From contig VWZL01000879.1 in the NCBI GenBank assembly GCA_013396915.1, positions 166,023-230,022 of the forward strand: a stretch of DNA of 64,000 bases. The letters run 5' to 3'. The position numbers were made by a program, and so were the translations under genes. Origin of the DNA: Stercorarius parasiticus. Taxonomy: Eukaryota; Chordata; Aves; Charadriiformes; Stercorariidae. Shown piece after piece: positions 48,960 to 61,689 of this stretch. The notes beneath the pieces were generated by a model. It did no database searches. It was not told the DNA's origin and saw only the letters and a program-made list of their open reading frames with translations. Every line of letters starts with the position of its first letter. The stretch's first letter is position 1.

Positions 48960-50560
48960 TCAAACAGGTCACTGTAAGACATTCTCCTCTTCAAATCATT
49001 CTTTCTGCTTTTTTATATTCCGTCTTGAAAACATTCTTTCTAGAATGTGAAACTTGGTGTGGTGTTTCACTGCAGGTTTCACCAGTGTTGCATATAGTTG
49101 TATAAAGCTGTTTTGCTTTTGTATCTATACATCCAAGGATCGTATTAGGGGTTTTTTTGCTACAACGTCAGCTGTTTGTCACCTGTAATTCTTGGTACTT
49201 CTCAGACCATGTGTTTTCCAGGGCGGAGACTTGGCTGCTGATGGAGCTATTAGTTCTAATCCCTTTGCATTTGGCTGTATTAAGTCGTGTTTAATTACAG
49301 CTGGCTTAGTTTATTAAGTGATTCATATTGTTCTACATGACTATCTTCAGCTTTCATCCTCACAATTTTGTTAATCTCACAAATCTTATTATCATGGATG
49401 TAAATATTTATTTCCAAATCACAAAAGCCCTAAAGCTTGTGTTACAAGTCTCCATTCATTATTACTTTGTTAGATCTTTCAGTTTTCTGTCCATTTCACA
49501 TGTTTTCTTGGTATCGTGTTGTGCTACTTTTCATGAGAATGTCATACACTATTAAGTCAACTGCTCTCCACAAATATAATGCAGATATACAATTACTTTC
49601 CTCAGCGAAATTGCTGTCTCATCAAACAATGCAATACAAGGCCTATTTGCCACAAAACTGGGTTGACTGATATTAATTATACTCTGGTACTTTAATTCTT
49701 TATTAATTTTGTAACAGCTTTATTACCTGTAAGTAATGTCAGACTAACTACCCATTAGGTCTCTGAATCATCCTGCTGGCCTTTGTTATTATTGGCACAA
49801 CATTAGCACTTTTCCAGTCAAATGGAATTTCCTTGGAATGCCTTAATTTATTAAAATAAACATGATTAGTTCTCAGGCCTTCTCAGTCTTAGTTCTTAGG
49901 TGTGAGGTAGATGGATTGGCTGATTTTAAAATGTTTATTTCTAGTACCTGTTGTATAACATCCTGTTTGGTTACTAAGGGACTGGAAAATAGTTCGACAT
50001 CATCATGTGACATAAGAACATCTGTCTAAATATGGGATAGAAATATTTCTAAAAATTTCTGTCTGTCCTTCATCGCTATTAAAAATTTTTTCATTTCCAT
50101 CTGGCAATGGGTTTATATAACTGCTAGGACTATTGTAGTCTTGATACTTCTATTTTTTATTTATTTTTATTCTTCATGTTACAGTGGTCCTGTCAGCTGT
50201 GGACTTTCTGCTAATGTTTCTAGCTTGCCTTATTGATTGTTTTTTTCCCTTCATAACTCCTAATTCATATGGATTATTACTGTTTATCCTCATTTGTTAT
50301 ATAGTAGTTTTTATTATGAACTACTGCTTATGCTTGAGTGGTGAAAGAAGACACCATTTTTAGCCAAAACTATCATCTTCTTTACTGTAGAATTATGAAT
50401 TCTTGACTATCTTAAGATTTCTTCGTAAAGAAATCTCTCACTTTTGACTTTCCCACATGAATTTCAATCATCATTTTAATTTCTTTGCTAGGGTACTGAA
50501 GTTGCAGGTTACTGACAATTGTAACACATGTACCACACCCCTGGCTTTATGCAGCAGTGT
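48960..50560 (-). mobile_element. Long ancient CR1-type LINE, antisense
   Basis: Over about 1.6 kb the plus strand follows, in order, the reverse complement of old amniote CR1. Anchors near the left are ACATCCAAGGATCGTATTAG and TAATCCCTTTGCATTTGGCT. In the middle are CTGGCCTTTGTTATTATTGG, CACAACATTAGCACTTTTCC and AGTCAAATGGAATTTCCTTG. Further right are GGCTGATTTTAAAATGTTTA, AGTACCTGTTGTATAACATC and TTTTCATTTCCATCTGGCAA. The last piece with clear similarity holds TTTGTTATATAGTAGTTTTT. Frames are destroyed on both strands. It is among the oldest repeats here. The right boundary is uncertain and could reach about 51100. Confidence 0.65.
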
Positions 50561-53500
50561 TTCCCTCATCTCTCCTACTCCTCCTGACCTCTTCGTGTGG
50601 TTTTATTTAGCATTTAAATAGGGTGAATCATTGCACAATGTTCACTAATAATAATGGCATCATTCTTTTGCTTTGGTGATAATTTCATGTTCTCTGGTTT
50701 ATTAAGTCTTTCAATCTCAGTACATAAAGGCCTGTAAAATGTCATCTTTTAATACTCCTTGCCACGCTAATTCAATTTTTTCAGGGACTGTTTGAGCACA
50801 TTCTATATTTGCCTTCTTACCAGCTTCCTCAGGTGTTGCTATTTATTGAGCACATACCGGAGTATGTGTTCCTTTTCTGGGTTATAGGTGGCCCATCCAC
50901 CTTTTAGATGTAAGCCAGTAGCTTTGTCAATCCAGTGAGCATCACGTTATAGGTAATCATCATGAGATCCACTTTTTATCCCATCATCCCTACCACCAAC
51001 TTTTATTTAACAATCAAAGCATTACATCCTTATCGGGGCTCCTGTCTACTCCATCTTATCTCCAGATCAGAAGGAGGTAAAGAACCAGAAAGAGGTAAAG
51101 AACTGTCCTCTTAGAGTTTTTCTAAGAGGTAAGATTACCATGGTGAGTGGATTTTCATAAAAGCCCTGTTAGTGAAGTCTTCCCAAGTCATGCACTTGTT
51201 ATTCATCTGACCATACTTACTCTGAGGATAATGTCATCTGTTCCAGAAGCAATACTGCAAAAAGGATATTTCAGATAGATTTCATCACAATACATGTTCT
51301 CTATGTAAAATTTTCACTAGGGTGCCTTCCACACTGGTATACCAGCAGAAGCCAAAAGTAAATCTCATTTTTTGGATGGTCTTATGCAGCAGGCCCTCCT
51401 TTTAATTTTGTGCATTTTGTCTCTGTGACTCAGACTCCTGCATATTTGGAGGATGTGTCAGCTTTTTATTCCGAACTAGTGTGTGTTTTTCTTTCTTGTT
51501 TTAGAATAGTGTGTAGTGAATTCAATGGGATAATATAAAGGGTATTAAGGGAACTATAGCATCCAGCTGTTTTGTTAGTGAAGTTAAAGGCTGCTCTCCA
51601 GGAGTAAAGCACACTGCATTTTTTGCAGTGAGCATTTGGATTTGGTCAGCATTCAGAAACAATAACCATTCTGAGGTGATAAACAAAAATTGTGGCTTGG
51701 ACATACCTCCTTGCTTTAGTATTTTAAATCAAATGCCTTCCAAGGGCAGGGCCCTTAGCGCAGTTCTCCCCTTTGACTTCCTCTTTCCTTCATGAAATAA
51801 AATAATCATCACTGCAGGTTCTCCTGTCTGCAGCAGGTACTCCCAGCAAAAACTGTTTCTTTAAATACACGTATGTTGCAATTAAGCCTTTTAAAAATTA
51901 TTTTAGTAATATTCCTGCTTAATCATGCCAATTAGCACAGACTAGAGAGGAAACTGGAAGTAGGTCATTATTTCTTTCTGTAGGTTTTCCTATCTGAGTA
52001 CAGAAATAGTGAAAGATGATGAGCAGAGAGGAAAAGACAGCTGACAAAATTCAACTGCATCTCTTTGTTCATGGACTTGCAGGCTGGTTTATAACTGGGG
52101 AAGGAGAGGGAACAATAAGCAAGCGGAATTAGAACATACAAAGAATTTTAAATGCAGACTTTTCTTTTCCTAATCCCTTGCTATTTTGTACTGTGTTAAA
52201 ATGGTCATCTTCTTATACAGATTTCATCTGATATTTTCCAGTGATAGAGACTCAAAATGTAACGATGCCTGAGTGTCACACGTTTAACCTGCGGTCTTGA
52301 TATGATTCGTCCAGATCATGTTGCTGAAGAAATCTTTAGATCTCATGAGTACATAGAACATTTATTTCCTTCCTGAACGGAGATCATAGAAGTGCTTTCT
52401 GTAAAAGCCAGTACAGTCCTACTGTAGTAGCAGTGTTATATTTGACATGATAAATGCAGAAAAAGTACTAGGAAAGAGTTGCAGTGGCTGAGGCACACAG
52501 TCTTTCTGAATCCAGACTTGTTTGGATGTTTTGAAAGAGAAAATGAAATTGTCACATGGTTGCTGATTACATAGTGACTGAATTGTTTCAAACTACGTGT
52601 GCTTTGGGAGATAGAGTCTGCAGCTGGGAAATCCCCAGCATGTGACTGGTGCAGCTGTGTTTGATAGTGTGATTAAGCTTTTCTGCAGACCTGAGTATTT
52701 CACTGCGTTGCATCTGTACCTGTGGGTGTCTGCCTGTTGCAGCATTTGAGTGACTGCCAAACATTCCCAGTCCTTCAGAATTTGCATCAGCATGTGAACA
52801 TCTGAGCTGCTTGAACTGTGCTAATCTTTTGCTGATAAAGCCATGGGGAAAGAGAGTACCAAGTGCAGCAGAGAAGAAAATTTCTCTTTAAGGGTGAATA
52901 CAGTAGCTTTAAGTCATCTGCATTTGTGCTATCCTGCCAAAGGACATAAAGAAATGGTTAGGAAAAGGGGAAGCTTGTACTTCTGCTTTTCTTTGAGCTA
53001 TTTTTATGCTTATCCATCCCCATCTTGTTCCTATGTTTCCTCCTCCTTGTGGCATCTTGTCAGCAATTGAGATGGTGAGTTGTTTGGGATAGGAGCTCTT
53101 TGTTACTTACTGGTATGCTGTCAAGGATAAAAGGACCCAATTCTTTATGGGGTTTATAAGTTGTTTTGTTTTTTTTTTTGGTAACATAACCCTGTGATTT
53201 CAAGTAATGGTTTGTCAGTTGACTCATTTTGACACACTGCATTGTATAGTGTGTAGAAGCATTAGGCAGTGGGTCGTGCAAACTGTCCCACAACATGGGA
53301 AAAGAGAGGTGCAGTACTGTGACTTTGAAGTGACCCCTTGTATGGTTGCAAAACAGGCCTCTAGCGACATGCTTGGAAATTTGGATCATTAACAATTGCA
53401 AAGCATCACTGTGATGACTTCACCTGGTTAGCAGTCGAACTTTTTGACAATTGTGCCATTCCCTGGAGATTTACTAACACACCATGGGCTCCGCTGCCTC

Positions 53501-54902
53501 TCCCAGATATGAACTCATAGTACAACACTGTAGTGAGTAGCAACCTCCATGACATTCCAAGAAACCACCTCTCCTGGGTTTTAGGGTACCAATTATATGA
53601 TCCCTAGAATACTATAACCTCTGACAAGAGCGAGCTACTAAGAAAGGAAAAAAAATGCACCGAAGCACCAGTTTATGAAGTTTTGTGTTTTGTGGAAGAA
53701 TGCACTATTTTTCACTTTTTGTACAGTATTTGCAGGATGATGTCACTTTAAAATACATTTAGCCTTTGCTTCTCAGATTTATCACACATTTCTTTAATAT
53801 GTATGATGTCCTGGTAGAATCCAGTGGCGCTCTGATTTTTCTCCTCCATCTCAACTATGCTGGTTTTGGGGTTGGATTATAATGGTGCTATTTCAGTCTT
53901 CCTGCTAAAGCTTTGCAATACATTTAAAACATGTTTTCCTCTTGATATGTATTGCCTTATGTTTCTAGAGACCAAGTAGGGCTTTTTCTCTGATATTTAA
54001 TTAACTTTTCAAAATGCCTAATGGGGTGAGATACTACTAGTAGGTGCTTGAGAGGAATTTGGTCTAGTGTTTTTTATGCTTGCAATTTTTCACACATTGG
54101 TGGTGAGAAGATCTGTGGTGCAATGATGCAGTGTGTTAACCTTACCTTCCCTAATTCTAAGTGTGACCTCTGTGTGTTGACAAAATTTAATGCTTGTGCT
54201 CAGGGTTGCGTGTTACCAGGTTTACATTGTAAGTGGCAGAAAGGAAAGTTAGTTCTACAAATAAATGTCACTTTTTAAATACAGAACTAGATTCTCTATC
54301 TGAGGATTGCTATATTATTTATTCATATAACATTGTTTCTTTTTATCATATTTTTTTTAAAATTGTCCCTTTGCAAGGCCTCTAGGGACTGATACTACAA
54401 AAGTCTAGGTATTCTCTGCCTTTGCTCATTTCATAACGAAGAGCAACCTATGCCTTAGTTATCTGGTTAATTAGTCAAAGGATAGCAAGAGATGACACCA
54501 GTGTTTGATAGAGCGTGTAGTAAGGATTAGCACAACACCAAAAAATCATGAGATAAGCTATTATTATTCCCGTAATTTTTTGGTTCCCGATTTCCATATG
54601 TTATATATATTTCTCTGTATTGTGTTTGAGGAAGTAGTCAGATGAAAGGTCACAACTGTTTCATGAAAGTGGGTGAATCATATACTGATTCACTGTGTAC
54701 AGGCAGTGTATGCTCAATGTATTTGGACTGTGCATTCCTTTATTAGTCTGCCATCTGTTCTGCTGTGGGAACCTAACTTAAAAGAGATTAATTGTGCTGC
54801 AAGTCAGTTAAATAGAAATGGTGTTGCAATATAGCTTTATGGACTTGAATTGGAAATTACGTAGTTCATTTAAATTGCACACACAGTACAAATTTAGGCT
54901 GC
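50561..54902. other. Unassigned DNA
   Basis: The first 500 bases may be a further, unrecognisable part of the ancient CR1. The remainder holds only short open frames, such as 53060-53401 (minus, 113 codons, running through a poly(A/T) run) and 54048-54278 (plus), with no known motif. Confidence 0.45.
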
Positions 54903-54946
54903 ATCCCCAAAATCCCCATATCCCCATAAATCCCCATATCCCCATA
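54903..54946. repeat. Short (ATCCCCAT)n tandem repeat
   Basis: Five copies of ATCCCCA follow each other with spacers of 1-3 A/T bases. On the minus strand the unit TGGGGAT reads as a repeated Gly-Ile-Trp-Gly/Phe motif in a short frame, which is an artefact of the repeat. Confidence 0.85.
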
Positions 54947-55153
54947 TAATTTAGATGAGCAGGTATTTGCTTGACAAAAGTAGGATGTGGGGAGCATGCC
55001 CATTGCTTTGGCCATGAGATGGAGAATGGGCTCCCTTCACTGACTTTTGTGATCATATGCAAGTGTCATAGCTTAAGAACGTGTTGCCTTCCCGGATTCA
55101 CACTAAGATACATACAGTGAAGTTGAGGTTGGGGATAGGATCTCTGTAACAGC

Positions 55154-55894
55154 TTGTGTGACCCAGAGCAGCAATTTTACTCTTGCTTTCCTGTCATTGG
55201 CACATGGAAGAAGGGACCGACCACTTGGGAAGATTACAAGAATGCTGTCAGAGTATGCAGGGATGAAATGAGGAAAACCAAGGCCTCCTTGGAATTAAAC
55301 CTGGCAAGAGATGTCAAGGTCAACAGGAAAGGTTTCTTCAAGTATATTGGAGGCAAAAGGAAAACTAGAGAAAATATGGGTCCGCTGTTGAATGAGACAG
55401 GAGCCATGGTGACAGAGGATGCAGAGAAGGCAGAGTTACTAAATGCCTTATTTGCTTCAGTCTTAACTGCTCAGGCCAGCCCTCAGGAGTCCCAGACTTT
55501 GGAGGTAACAGCAAAAGTCTAGACGAAGGAAGACTTCCCCTTGGTTGAGGAGGATCAAGTTAGAGATCAGTTAAGTAAACTGGATATCCACAAGTCCATG
55601 GGTCCTGATGGGATGCACCTGCAAGTGGTGAGGGAGCTGGCAGAAGTCATTGCTGGGCCACTCTCCATCATCTTTGAAAGGTCCTGGAGAACAGGTGAGG
55701 TGCCTGAGGACTGGAGGAAAGCCAATGTCACTCGAGTGTTCACAAAGGGAAAGAAGGAAGACCCAGGAAACTGCAGACCAGACAGCCTGACCTCCATCCC
55801 TGGAAAGATGATGGAACAGCTCGTTCTGGGTGTCATCTCAAAGCATGTGGAGGAAAAGAAAGCTATCAGAAGTACTCAACACAGATTCACGTAG
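55154..55894 (+). pseudogene. CR1 reverse-transcriptase ORF remnant, N-terminal side
   Basis: A single plus frame runs from about 55197 to the gap at 55940. It is broken by a TAG at 55520-55522 and a TAG at 55892-55897 in the region where active CR1 reads through the FTKGKSCLTNL motif (here the Lys codon has become TAG). The portion covers the linker after the endonuclease and the first reverse-transcriptase motifs. The ATG at 55154 lies upstream of the element and is not a real start. Confidence 0.85.
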
Positions 55895-55939
55895 GGGAAA
55901 TCATGTCTGACTAATCTGATAGCCTTCTACGATGGCATG

Positions 55940-56041
55940 NNNNNNNNNNNNNNNNNNNNNNNNNNNNNNNNNNNNNNNNNNNNNNNNNNNNNNNNNNNNN
56001 NNNNNNNNNNNNNNNNNNNNNNNNNNNNNNNNNNNNNNNNN
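55940..56041. other. Assembly gap (102 N) inside the CR1
   Basis: The run of N lies between the FYDGM part and the LHLGRNN part of the CR1 frame. In full-length CR1 these are separated by roughly 400 bases that include the catalytic aspartate motif. The gap is therefore either underestimated or covers a deleted copy. Confidence 0.95.
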
Positions 56042-56445
56042 TGCACCTGGGGAGGAATAACCCCATGCATCAGTACAGGTTGGGGGCTGACCTCCTGGAG
56101 AGCAGCTGTGTGGAAAGAGACCTGGGAGTCCTGGTGGACAACAGGATAACCATGAGCCAGCAATGTGCCCTCGTGGCCAAGAAGGCCAATGGCATCCTGG
56201 GGTGCATCAAGAAGAGCGTGGCCAGCAGGTCGAGGGTGGTCATCCTCCCCCTCTACTCTGCCTTGGTGAGGCTGCACCCAGAGTACTGCGTCCAGTTCTG
56301 GGCTCACTGGTTCAAGAAGGACAGGGAACTGCTGGAGAGGGTGCAGCAAAGGGCTACAAAGATGATTAGGGGACTGGAACACCTCTCTTATGAAGAAAGG
56401 CTGAGGGATTTGGGTCTCTTCAGCCTGGAAAAAAGAAGACTGTGA
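56041..56445 (+). pseudogene. CR1 reverse-transcriptase ORF remnant, C-terminal side
   Basis: The frame resumes right after the gap with [20 protein letters not shown] and continues uninterrupted to a TGA at 56443-56445, where full-length CR1 would read on through RGDLI. This is the thumb and C-terminal part of ORF2. The catalytic core motifs expected between this and the upstream part are not present because they lie in, or were lost at, the gap. Confidence 0.85.
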
Positions 56446-56698
56446 GGGGATCTTATCAATGCTTATAAATACTTAAAGGATGGGTGTCAGGAGGATGGGG
56501 CCAGTCTTTTTTCAGTGGAGCCCAGTGACAGGACAAGAGGTAACAGGCACAAACTTGAACATAGGAAGTTCCATCTAAACATGAGGCCTGGACACATTCC
56601 TGTGCAACCTGCTCCAGGTGAACCTGCTGTGGCAAGGGGGTTGGACTAGATGATCTCCAGAGGTCCCTTCCAACCCCTATCATTCTGTGATTCTGTGA

Positions 56699-58673
56699 GA
56701 TGGGAAAACTCCCACAGCTGGGGTTTGAGGAGGACAGAGAGGGAAAATCATGTGTCCCAGACAAAAATTTGGATTAAAATAATCACCAAGGATTGTGATC
56801 AGGATGATGGAAAAGTCTGGGCTAGTCTTGGTTGTTTTTTCTCTAAGAATGTCCAGGGCAAAGTTGACGCATTTTTAAATGCCATATCTGCTTAGTCATT
56901 TGGCTAATCTGCCTAGTTCTCTGTTACCACCAAATTATCTAACATGGTGGGATTTAGCCAGCCTCACATGCTTCACCACAGTGTGGTAGGTCATTTGACA
57001 GTATGAGGAACATAATATGGTAATTAGGGAATCTTGTCTTTCTTCTTTTTTCCTCCTCCAAAATAGACAACTTCATGCTTGTGGGAAGGTACCGTGCTAG
57101 CAGTTCTGGGAAGCGACACTTTCTCTTTAATCCCTGAACAGATACAATACATAGAGTTACACTACAGGCTTTCCTCTTGCTGGCATGACCGCATCTCTGT
57201 TCTCACAATGCAACCTTTAGGGCTGAAAAAGCAGTTCAGGCCAGCTCAGCATTTAGCCCATTGTTTTTACACCTTCTTGCTAAGACTAGCAAAACTTTAA
57301 AACTAGAGAACTCTCTGTAACTTCATCCAGAGCAGACAAGAATCCAGGTTACCAATACTGACGCAAATGTGAAGCCCCATCTGCTAGAGATGCTGTCTTT
57401 TACTTGGGACATCCCATGTCCTTCTTGTAAATCACACAGTCCAAAACTTTGAAACTGATTAATAATCCCCAGGCACAGCTGTGATGTAGGAACGGGACTG
57501 CATGTGCATTAAGCGATCACATTACTAGGTACTAGCGTATAGACTAAAGTAAAGAGAGAGACAGCTCTGTTTGCAATACTGGTAAATCTGCTGCAAAGTA
57601 CTTAGAAACTCAATCCATATTTAGGATTCTATCTAGGAAAGTACCACTGAACTTCTTTATGATACTCAGCAACTGAAAGCTAAGCAATTTGATTGATACA
57701 TTTCTGGGTTGAGGCCTCGGGTTTCTTCTCATGACAAGTACAATTGCAGCTCCTCTGCTCTGACCTTTAGTTGGCTTAATGTAGGCATCCAAGCTTGGAA
57801 GTTGTACATTGTACAAAGGGAGTTTGAGTTTGGTTTTCTCTTACTACACCTACAAGTGGAATGCCAGTGTGATGTGCTCAGAAATGAATGTAAACACTGA
57901 GCAGAACAAGTAGAAGCACTGTTGGACATAAGGGTTCAGAATAACTTGGGCACCCTGACTTCATTCTTACAATGCCATCTTGAAGATTTATTTTTTCCAA
58001 GCAGAAATAAATCTAAATAAATCTATTTTTCAGCCTTTCATCTTCAGTTGATATAGGATTAATGTGTATGGAATTGAACAGATTTTGTCAATTTTACAGT
58101 GCTGTCTTTGGAATTACCCTACAATGTATTTATTGGCCATAGCTTCATTCTAGCAGCCACTGTGTTTTCTGCAGCTAAAAGAAGGTGCTAAAACCTGATT
58201 TGGAATATGAACTGACAAAAGTGGGAAGAGAGAAAATGTCTCTGCAAAGTGTCTGTAATTACATAACTTCAATTATGCAATATATGATCTTAAAAGTGAT
58301 TTTATCCCCTCTTGTTACGCACAAAGCTTATCTGCTTTTGAGATCAAAATTTACAGTAGTCAAGAGGAAAAACTAGGACTAGTGATTCCCCTTAAATTTG
58401 TTTTTACAATTATTTGTATAAATTCTCTTCTCCTATGACCAATTTAAGCTGTTTGTTTCGTATGTAATTGTATCCAAGGGGAAGATGCAGCTGTATTGAA
58501 GATATGTATTTATGTGTGTGCTTGAATAATCTATTATTAACTAGTGAGGTGATTTCCTGCAATAAGGAGGCTTTACTGGTGCCCTTTATTTTATGTAATT
58601 TCATGTTAAATAAATTATATTGTATTTTAAAAGACAGGCACATCAGCAATTCTGGAAAAAAGAATAAGTGCAG
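56699..58673. other. Unassigned DNA
   Basis: Only short frames are open on either strand. No repeat was recognised with confidence. Confidence 0.5.
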
Positions 58674-58678
58674 GCTTC
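58674..58678 (+). repeat. Left target-site duplication GCTTC
   Basis: Directly abuts the 5'-TG of the LTR and is repeated exactly after its final CA. Confidence 0.8.
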
Positions 58679-59049
58679 TGTCGCGGGCGGAGTGGTTAAC
58701 TTCACTTGTAAGAGAGAAGTAGTGAAATGTTTATTAACATAAAACAGTGATTTAATAAAGTTAGTAGTGAACGCGACAGTGTTTTACGAGATTCGATGCC
58801 AGAGTATACTTGATTATTTACTGCATAGAGGCCAGGGTCAGACAAGCTGTCAGGGAGACCCTCCTGTTGAGTCACGAGGTTTGGAAAGGACCCCCTTGCT
58901 TTCTAAACTCTTTCTCAGAGAGGAGTCTAGGTGCGGCTGGATCCAATCCTAGTCCCAGACTTGGTCAACGGTTTATGTCTAAAGGATTATATATGCGCAA
59001 TCAATCCTTATATCACTTAGCNGGGGGAAGGGGAGAGCACACCGCCACA
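58679..59049 (-). mobile_element. Solo LTR of an endogenous retrovirus (ERVL-like)
   Basis: The 371-base segment begins TGTCGCGGGC and ends GCCACA, so it has the retroviral TG...CA termini, and it is flanked on both sides by the exact 5-base duplication GCTTC (58674-58678 and 59050-59054). No internal gag, pol or env sequence adjoins it, so it is a solo LTR left by recombination. Orientation is taken as minus because AATAAA (58735-58730 on that strand) lies near that strand's 3' end and a TATATAA string lies near its 5' end. A second AATAAA on the plus strand at 58754 makes orientation less certain. Five-base duplications are usual for ERVL-type elements. One unresolved base is at 59022. Confidence 0.85.
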
Positions 59050-59054
59050 GCTTC
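59050..59054 (+). repeat. Right target-site duplication GCTTC
   Basis: Directly follows the terminal CACA of the LTR. Together with the left copy it fixes both ends of the insertion. Confidence 0.8.
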
Positions 59055-61689
59055 TTAGATATTTGAACAATTTGGACTAATGGGCAATACTAAGCAGTCT
59101 TGAAAGGGGGGAGCACATATGCAGAAGAAAAAGAGCTGAGTTTGGGAACTAAAATGGAAAAACCACAGAGTGAGTAGGAAGCATATCTTAGGTAAGAGTA
59201 AAGAAAAGCTGAGCAAGAGCTTTTGGGGCAGCATCCTGCTTTACCAGCTGGGGGCACTGTAAGGTGTCTCGTTTGTTTGATTCTTCCACAGCTGGAAAAG
59301 ATTTGACCCTGTAAAAGGCCTTGTTAGTTTTATCTTGAAACTATAGCTGATAAGTAAATTGGAGGGGGGGAAATAAAAACAAACAAAGAGTAAAGTCAGT
59401 TCTTGTTTCTGCATTCTGTCTGTGGGAGGTTTATACCTCTTCTGTGAGAGTGAAAGCACTCAAACAGCTTGAGTACCCGTATTTGGGACAGCTGAGAGGC
59501 TGAAACTGCGGTGAGGAGCACAGCCTGGAAGCAGCATCAGAAGTCTCCTAAAGACGATCTGGCATTGATGATGAAAGTTTCTGTGCTCTCAGCAGCAGAG
59601 GTGCTGCAGAAGAGTCCCACTCCTCCCCTGGACACTCCCTCCTGTCCCCTGGCTGTGGCAAAGGCTGATCCAGCAACCTCTGCAGCTGTGCTGAGGCTGG
59701 TGGGGTGGAAAGTCCAGTGAGCAAGGTAGAAGGGGGTAACAGGTGTGAGCGGATGGGGGAATGCCTCAAAATGATAATGCTAGTTATTAAAACTAGTTAT
59801 TATTTGTGAACTTGATAATAATTAAACCAGTTACTATTTTGGAGTAAAATTCTATACCAGTATCTTCTAACTGGAAAGACCTGAGTTTTGTCTAGGTGGT
59901 CGGGTAAAAATGTTAAGAGTTGAATAGTTCAGCTGGTGCCAAAGTTAAATGTGCTTCAGCAGCAATTAATGATCAGATTCAGCCTCCACTGAGGCTGTGG
60001 TTTCACAAACCCTTCTTTCTCACAGTATTGCCATCCACTTGCTGTTCGTTCTGGCTAGCTTCCCACCTTCATCCACGTATTCACTTGTGCCAGTATAACA
60101 GTTTGTGTGACTGCACAGGGAATTAGATCAGAAAACTAATTCAGTTTTTAAAAACATCCTTTTTTATGGGGGCAGGGGAGAGTTATTTTCCTCAATACAG
60201 TTCAACGTGTGCCGACCCGGAATTTGTCCTGGCACAAATAAGGTTGTGGTGTAAAGTGGGAATAAGCTGGAGAGAACAAGGTATTAAAGCCAGCACTGTT
60301 GCTGAAAGAGATGTTTGTGAAAATACACCTTGTTTTGGTGCAGAGCAGCAGGAAAAAGGGTGTAACTAACTCTTCCGGGAATTGCTGGGTTATACATGGT
60401 CATTTTGCTCAGAACAGAGACCTAGCTCCGAGTACCTGTGGACCCCCATTCAGATCCCTCTTTTCTGTAGCAGGCTGAACAGAAATCTCAGTGCTTCTAA
60501 GCTCTGGAAGAGCATGCTGTATGGATGTAAATTTATTCACTGATAGAAAGAAAAAAAACCCCAACCAACCTAAAATTTTCTGTATGATACTGTTGGTCAT
60601 TGGTGCAGTCATCTCATTGTCCTTTTCTCCATTGTGCCCTGGGCACTGCTGCTACAGGAGATGTTGCAAATGACCCATCCTGCTGCACAAATATATGTCC
60701 CTTCCAGGTATTCAACTCAAATCTGCCATTCCTTGTGCTGTAAATCAGCCCTCCTGGACTGCAGTCGATGCACACACAGCCTGTTCACTCCTGTGTATCT
60801 CACAACTTTCCCTGAACTGTAGTTCCCTCAGGTACAGAGGTTCCTTGCCTTCCTTTTTCTAGGTGTAGATCTTTTTCTTTATCCAGTGCTTTCTATTTAC
60901 GGTTCTCACAGCTAAGTAAGCACCTTCTCATTTGTTACACAGAAAAATAGACATAGGTGATTTTTGCAGGTTGACCAAGATCACAGCCTGGTTTCCATCA
61001 GAGGTTGGAATAGTTAAATAGCTCTCGTCACTGCAGGCCACTGCCCAAGTCGACTGCATCTTTACCAGGGACCATTCCTTCTGGCAACTTTTTTTGCTTA
61101 TATTCATAGTTGTTATGTTTCTTTGGCATGTATTTTTCATTAATATGAGTTAATTGGGTCATTAAATATTAAATAATGTTAACGAGCATCATGGCTTGGG
61201 CAAACCTCAAACGAGGACAATGAGAGACAACCAAATTCTGCTGTATGCCTGCATGCATCTCTCATTGCACACCAGAGACCACACTCACCTGTATCAGTTC
61301 TCTTATTCCAGTCCTAAGTTCTTCCGGTGCTGTTATTGCCACAGTACACAGCGCTGTCCTTGTGCAGTGTAGATAGACACCTGCTAAACCCCTTTGGTAT
61401 TGTGAAGCTCACTTTGCCTGGGAGTGCCTGGGAGGAAAGAGGCTCATCTCAGAGTCAGAAGCCGAGAGGAGCCTGCACATTGAAGTCAGTGACTTGATTC
61501 AGAAACCTAAATGGGATCAGAGTTGTGCCATATGACACAATGAGAAGGTAATGATATTAAGGAATAAAGAACAATAATTATCCCCTGACGTATTCTTCAT
61601 TAATTTTATTATCAATTTTATTATAAAACCTGATTGATCCTTTCAGTTCTGTGCATAGTCTTTTAACAGGTCAACTGCTCAAAGCCTTA
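59055..61689. other. Unassigned DNA
   Basis: A 69-codon plus frame at 59511-59720 lies in a locally GC-richer segment, but splice sites and family are not evident. A T/A-rich near-repeat of the unit CTAGTTATTA occurs at 59780-59805. Nothing else recognised. Confidence 0.45.

Larger units (their letters stand above)
55197..56698 (+). mobile_element. CR1 LINE, sense, 5'-truncated, with decayed reverse-transcriptase ORF
   Basis: The plus strand encodes the reverse-transcriptase part of CR1 ORF2: WKKGPTTWEDYKNAVRVCRD near the start, MGPDGMHLQVVRELA and FERSWRTGEVPEDWRKAN in the middle, and after the gap [18 protein letters not shown] and [19 protein letters not shown]. The non-coding tail contains GGTTGGACTAGATGATCTCC and CAGAGGTCCCTTCCAACCCC and ends in two ATTCTGTG units at 56682-56698, the avian CR1 signature. 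In-frame stops at 55520 and 55892, and an apparent internal deletion of the tail after about 56585, show it is inactive. Its 5' part is missing. It is the best-preserved LINE in the window. Confidence 0.95.

Noticed and set aside
54808..55062. Minus-strand frame with repeated Gly-Ile-Trp-Gly/Phe
   Set aside because: Direct translation of the ATCCCCAT tandem repeat.
55567..55836. Minus-strand frame of 89 codons, and another at 55927-56382
   Set aside because: Antisense shadows of the CR1 reverse-transcriptase frame, one spanning the N gap.
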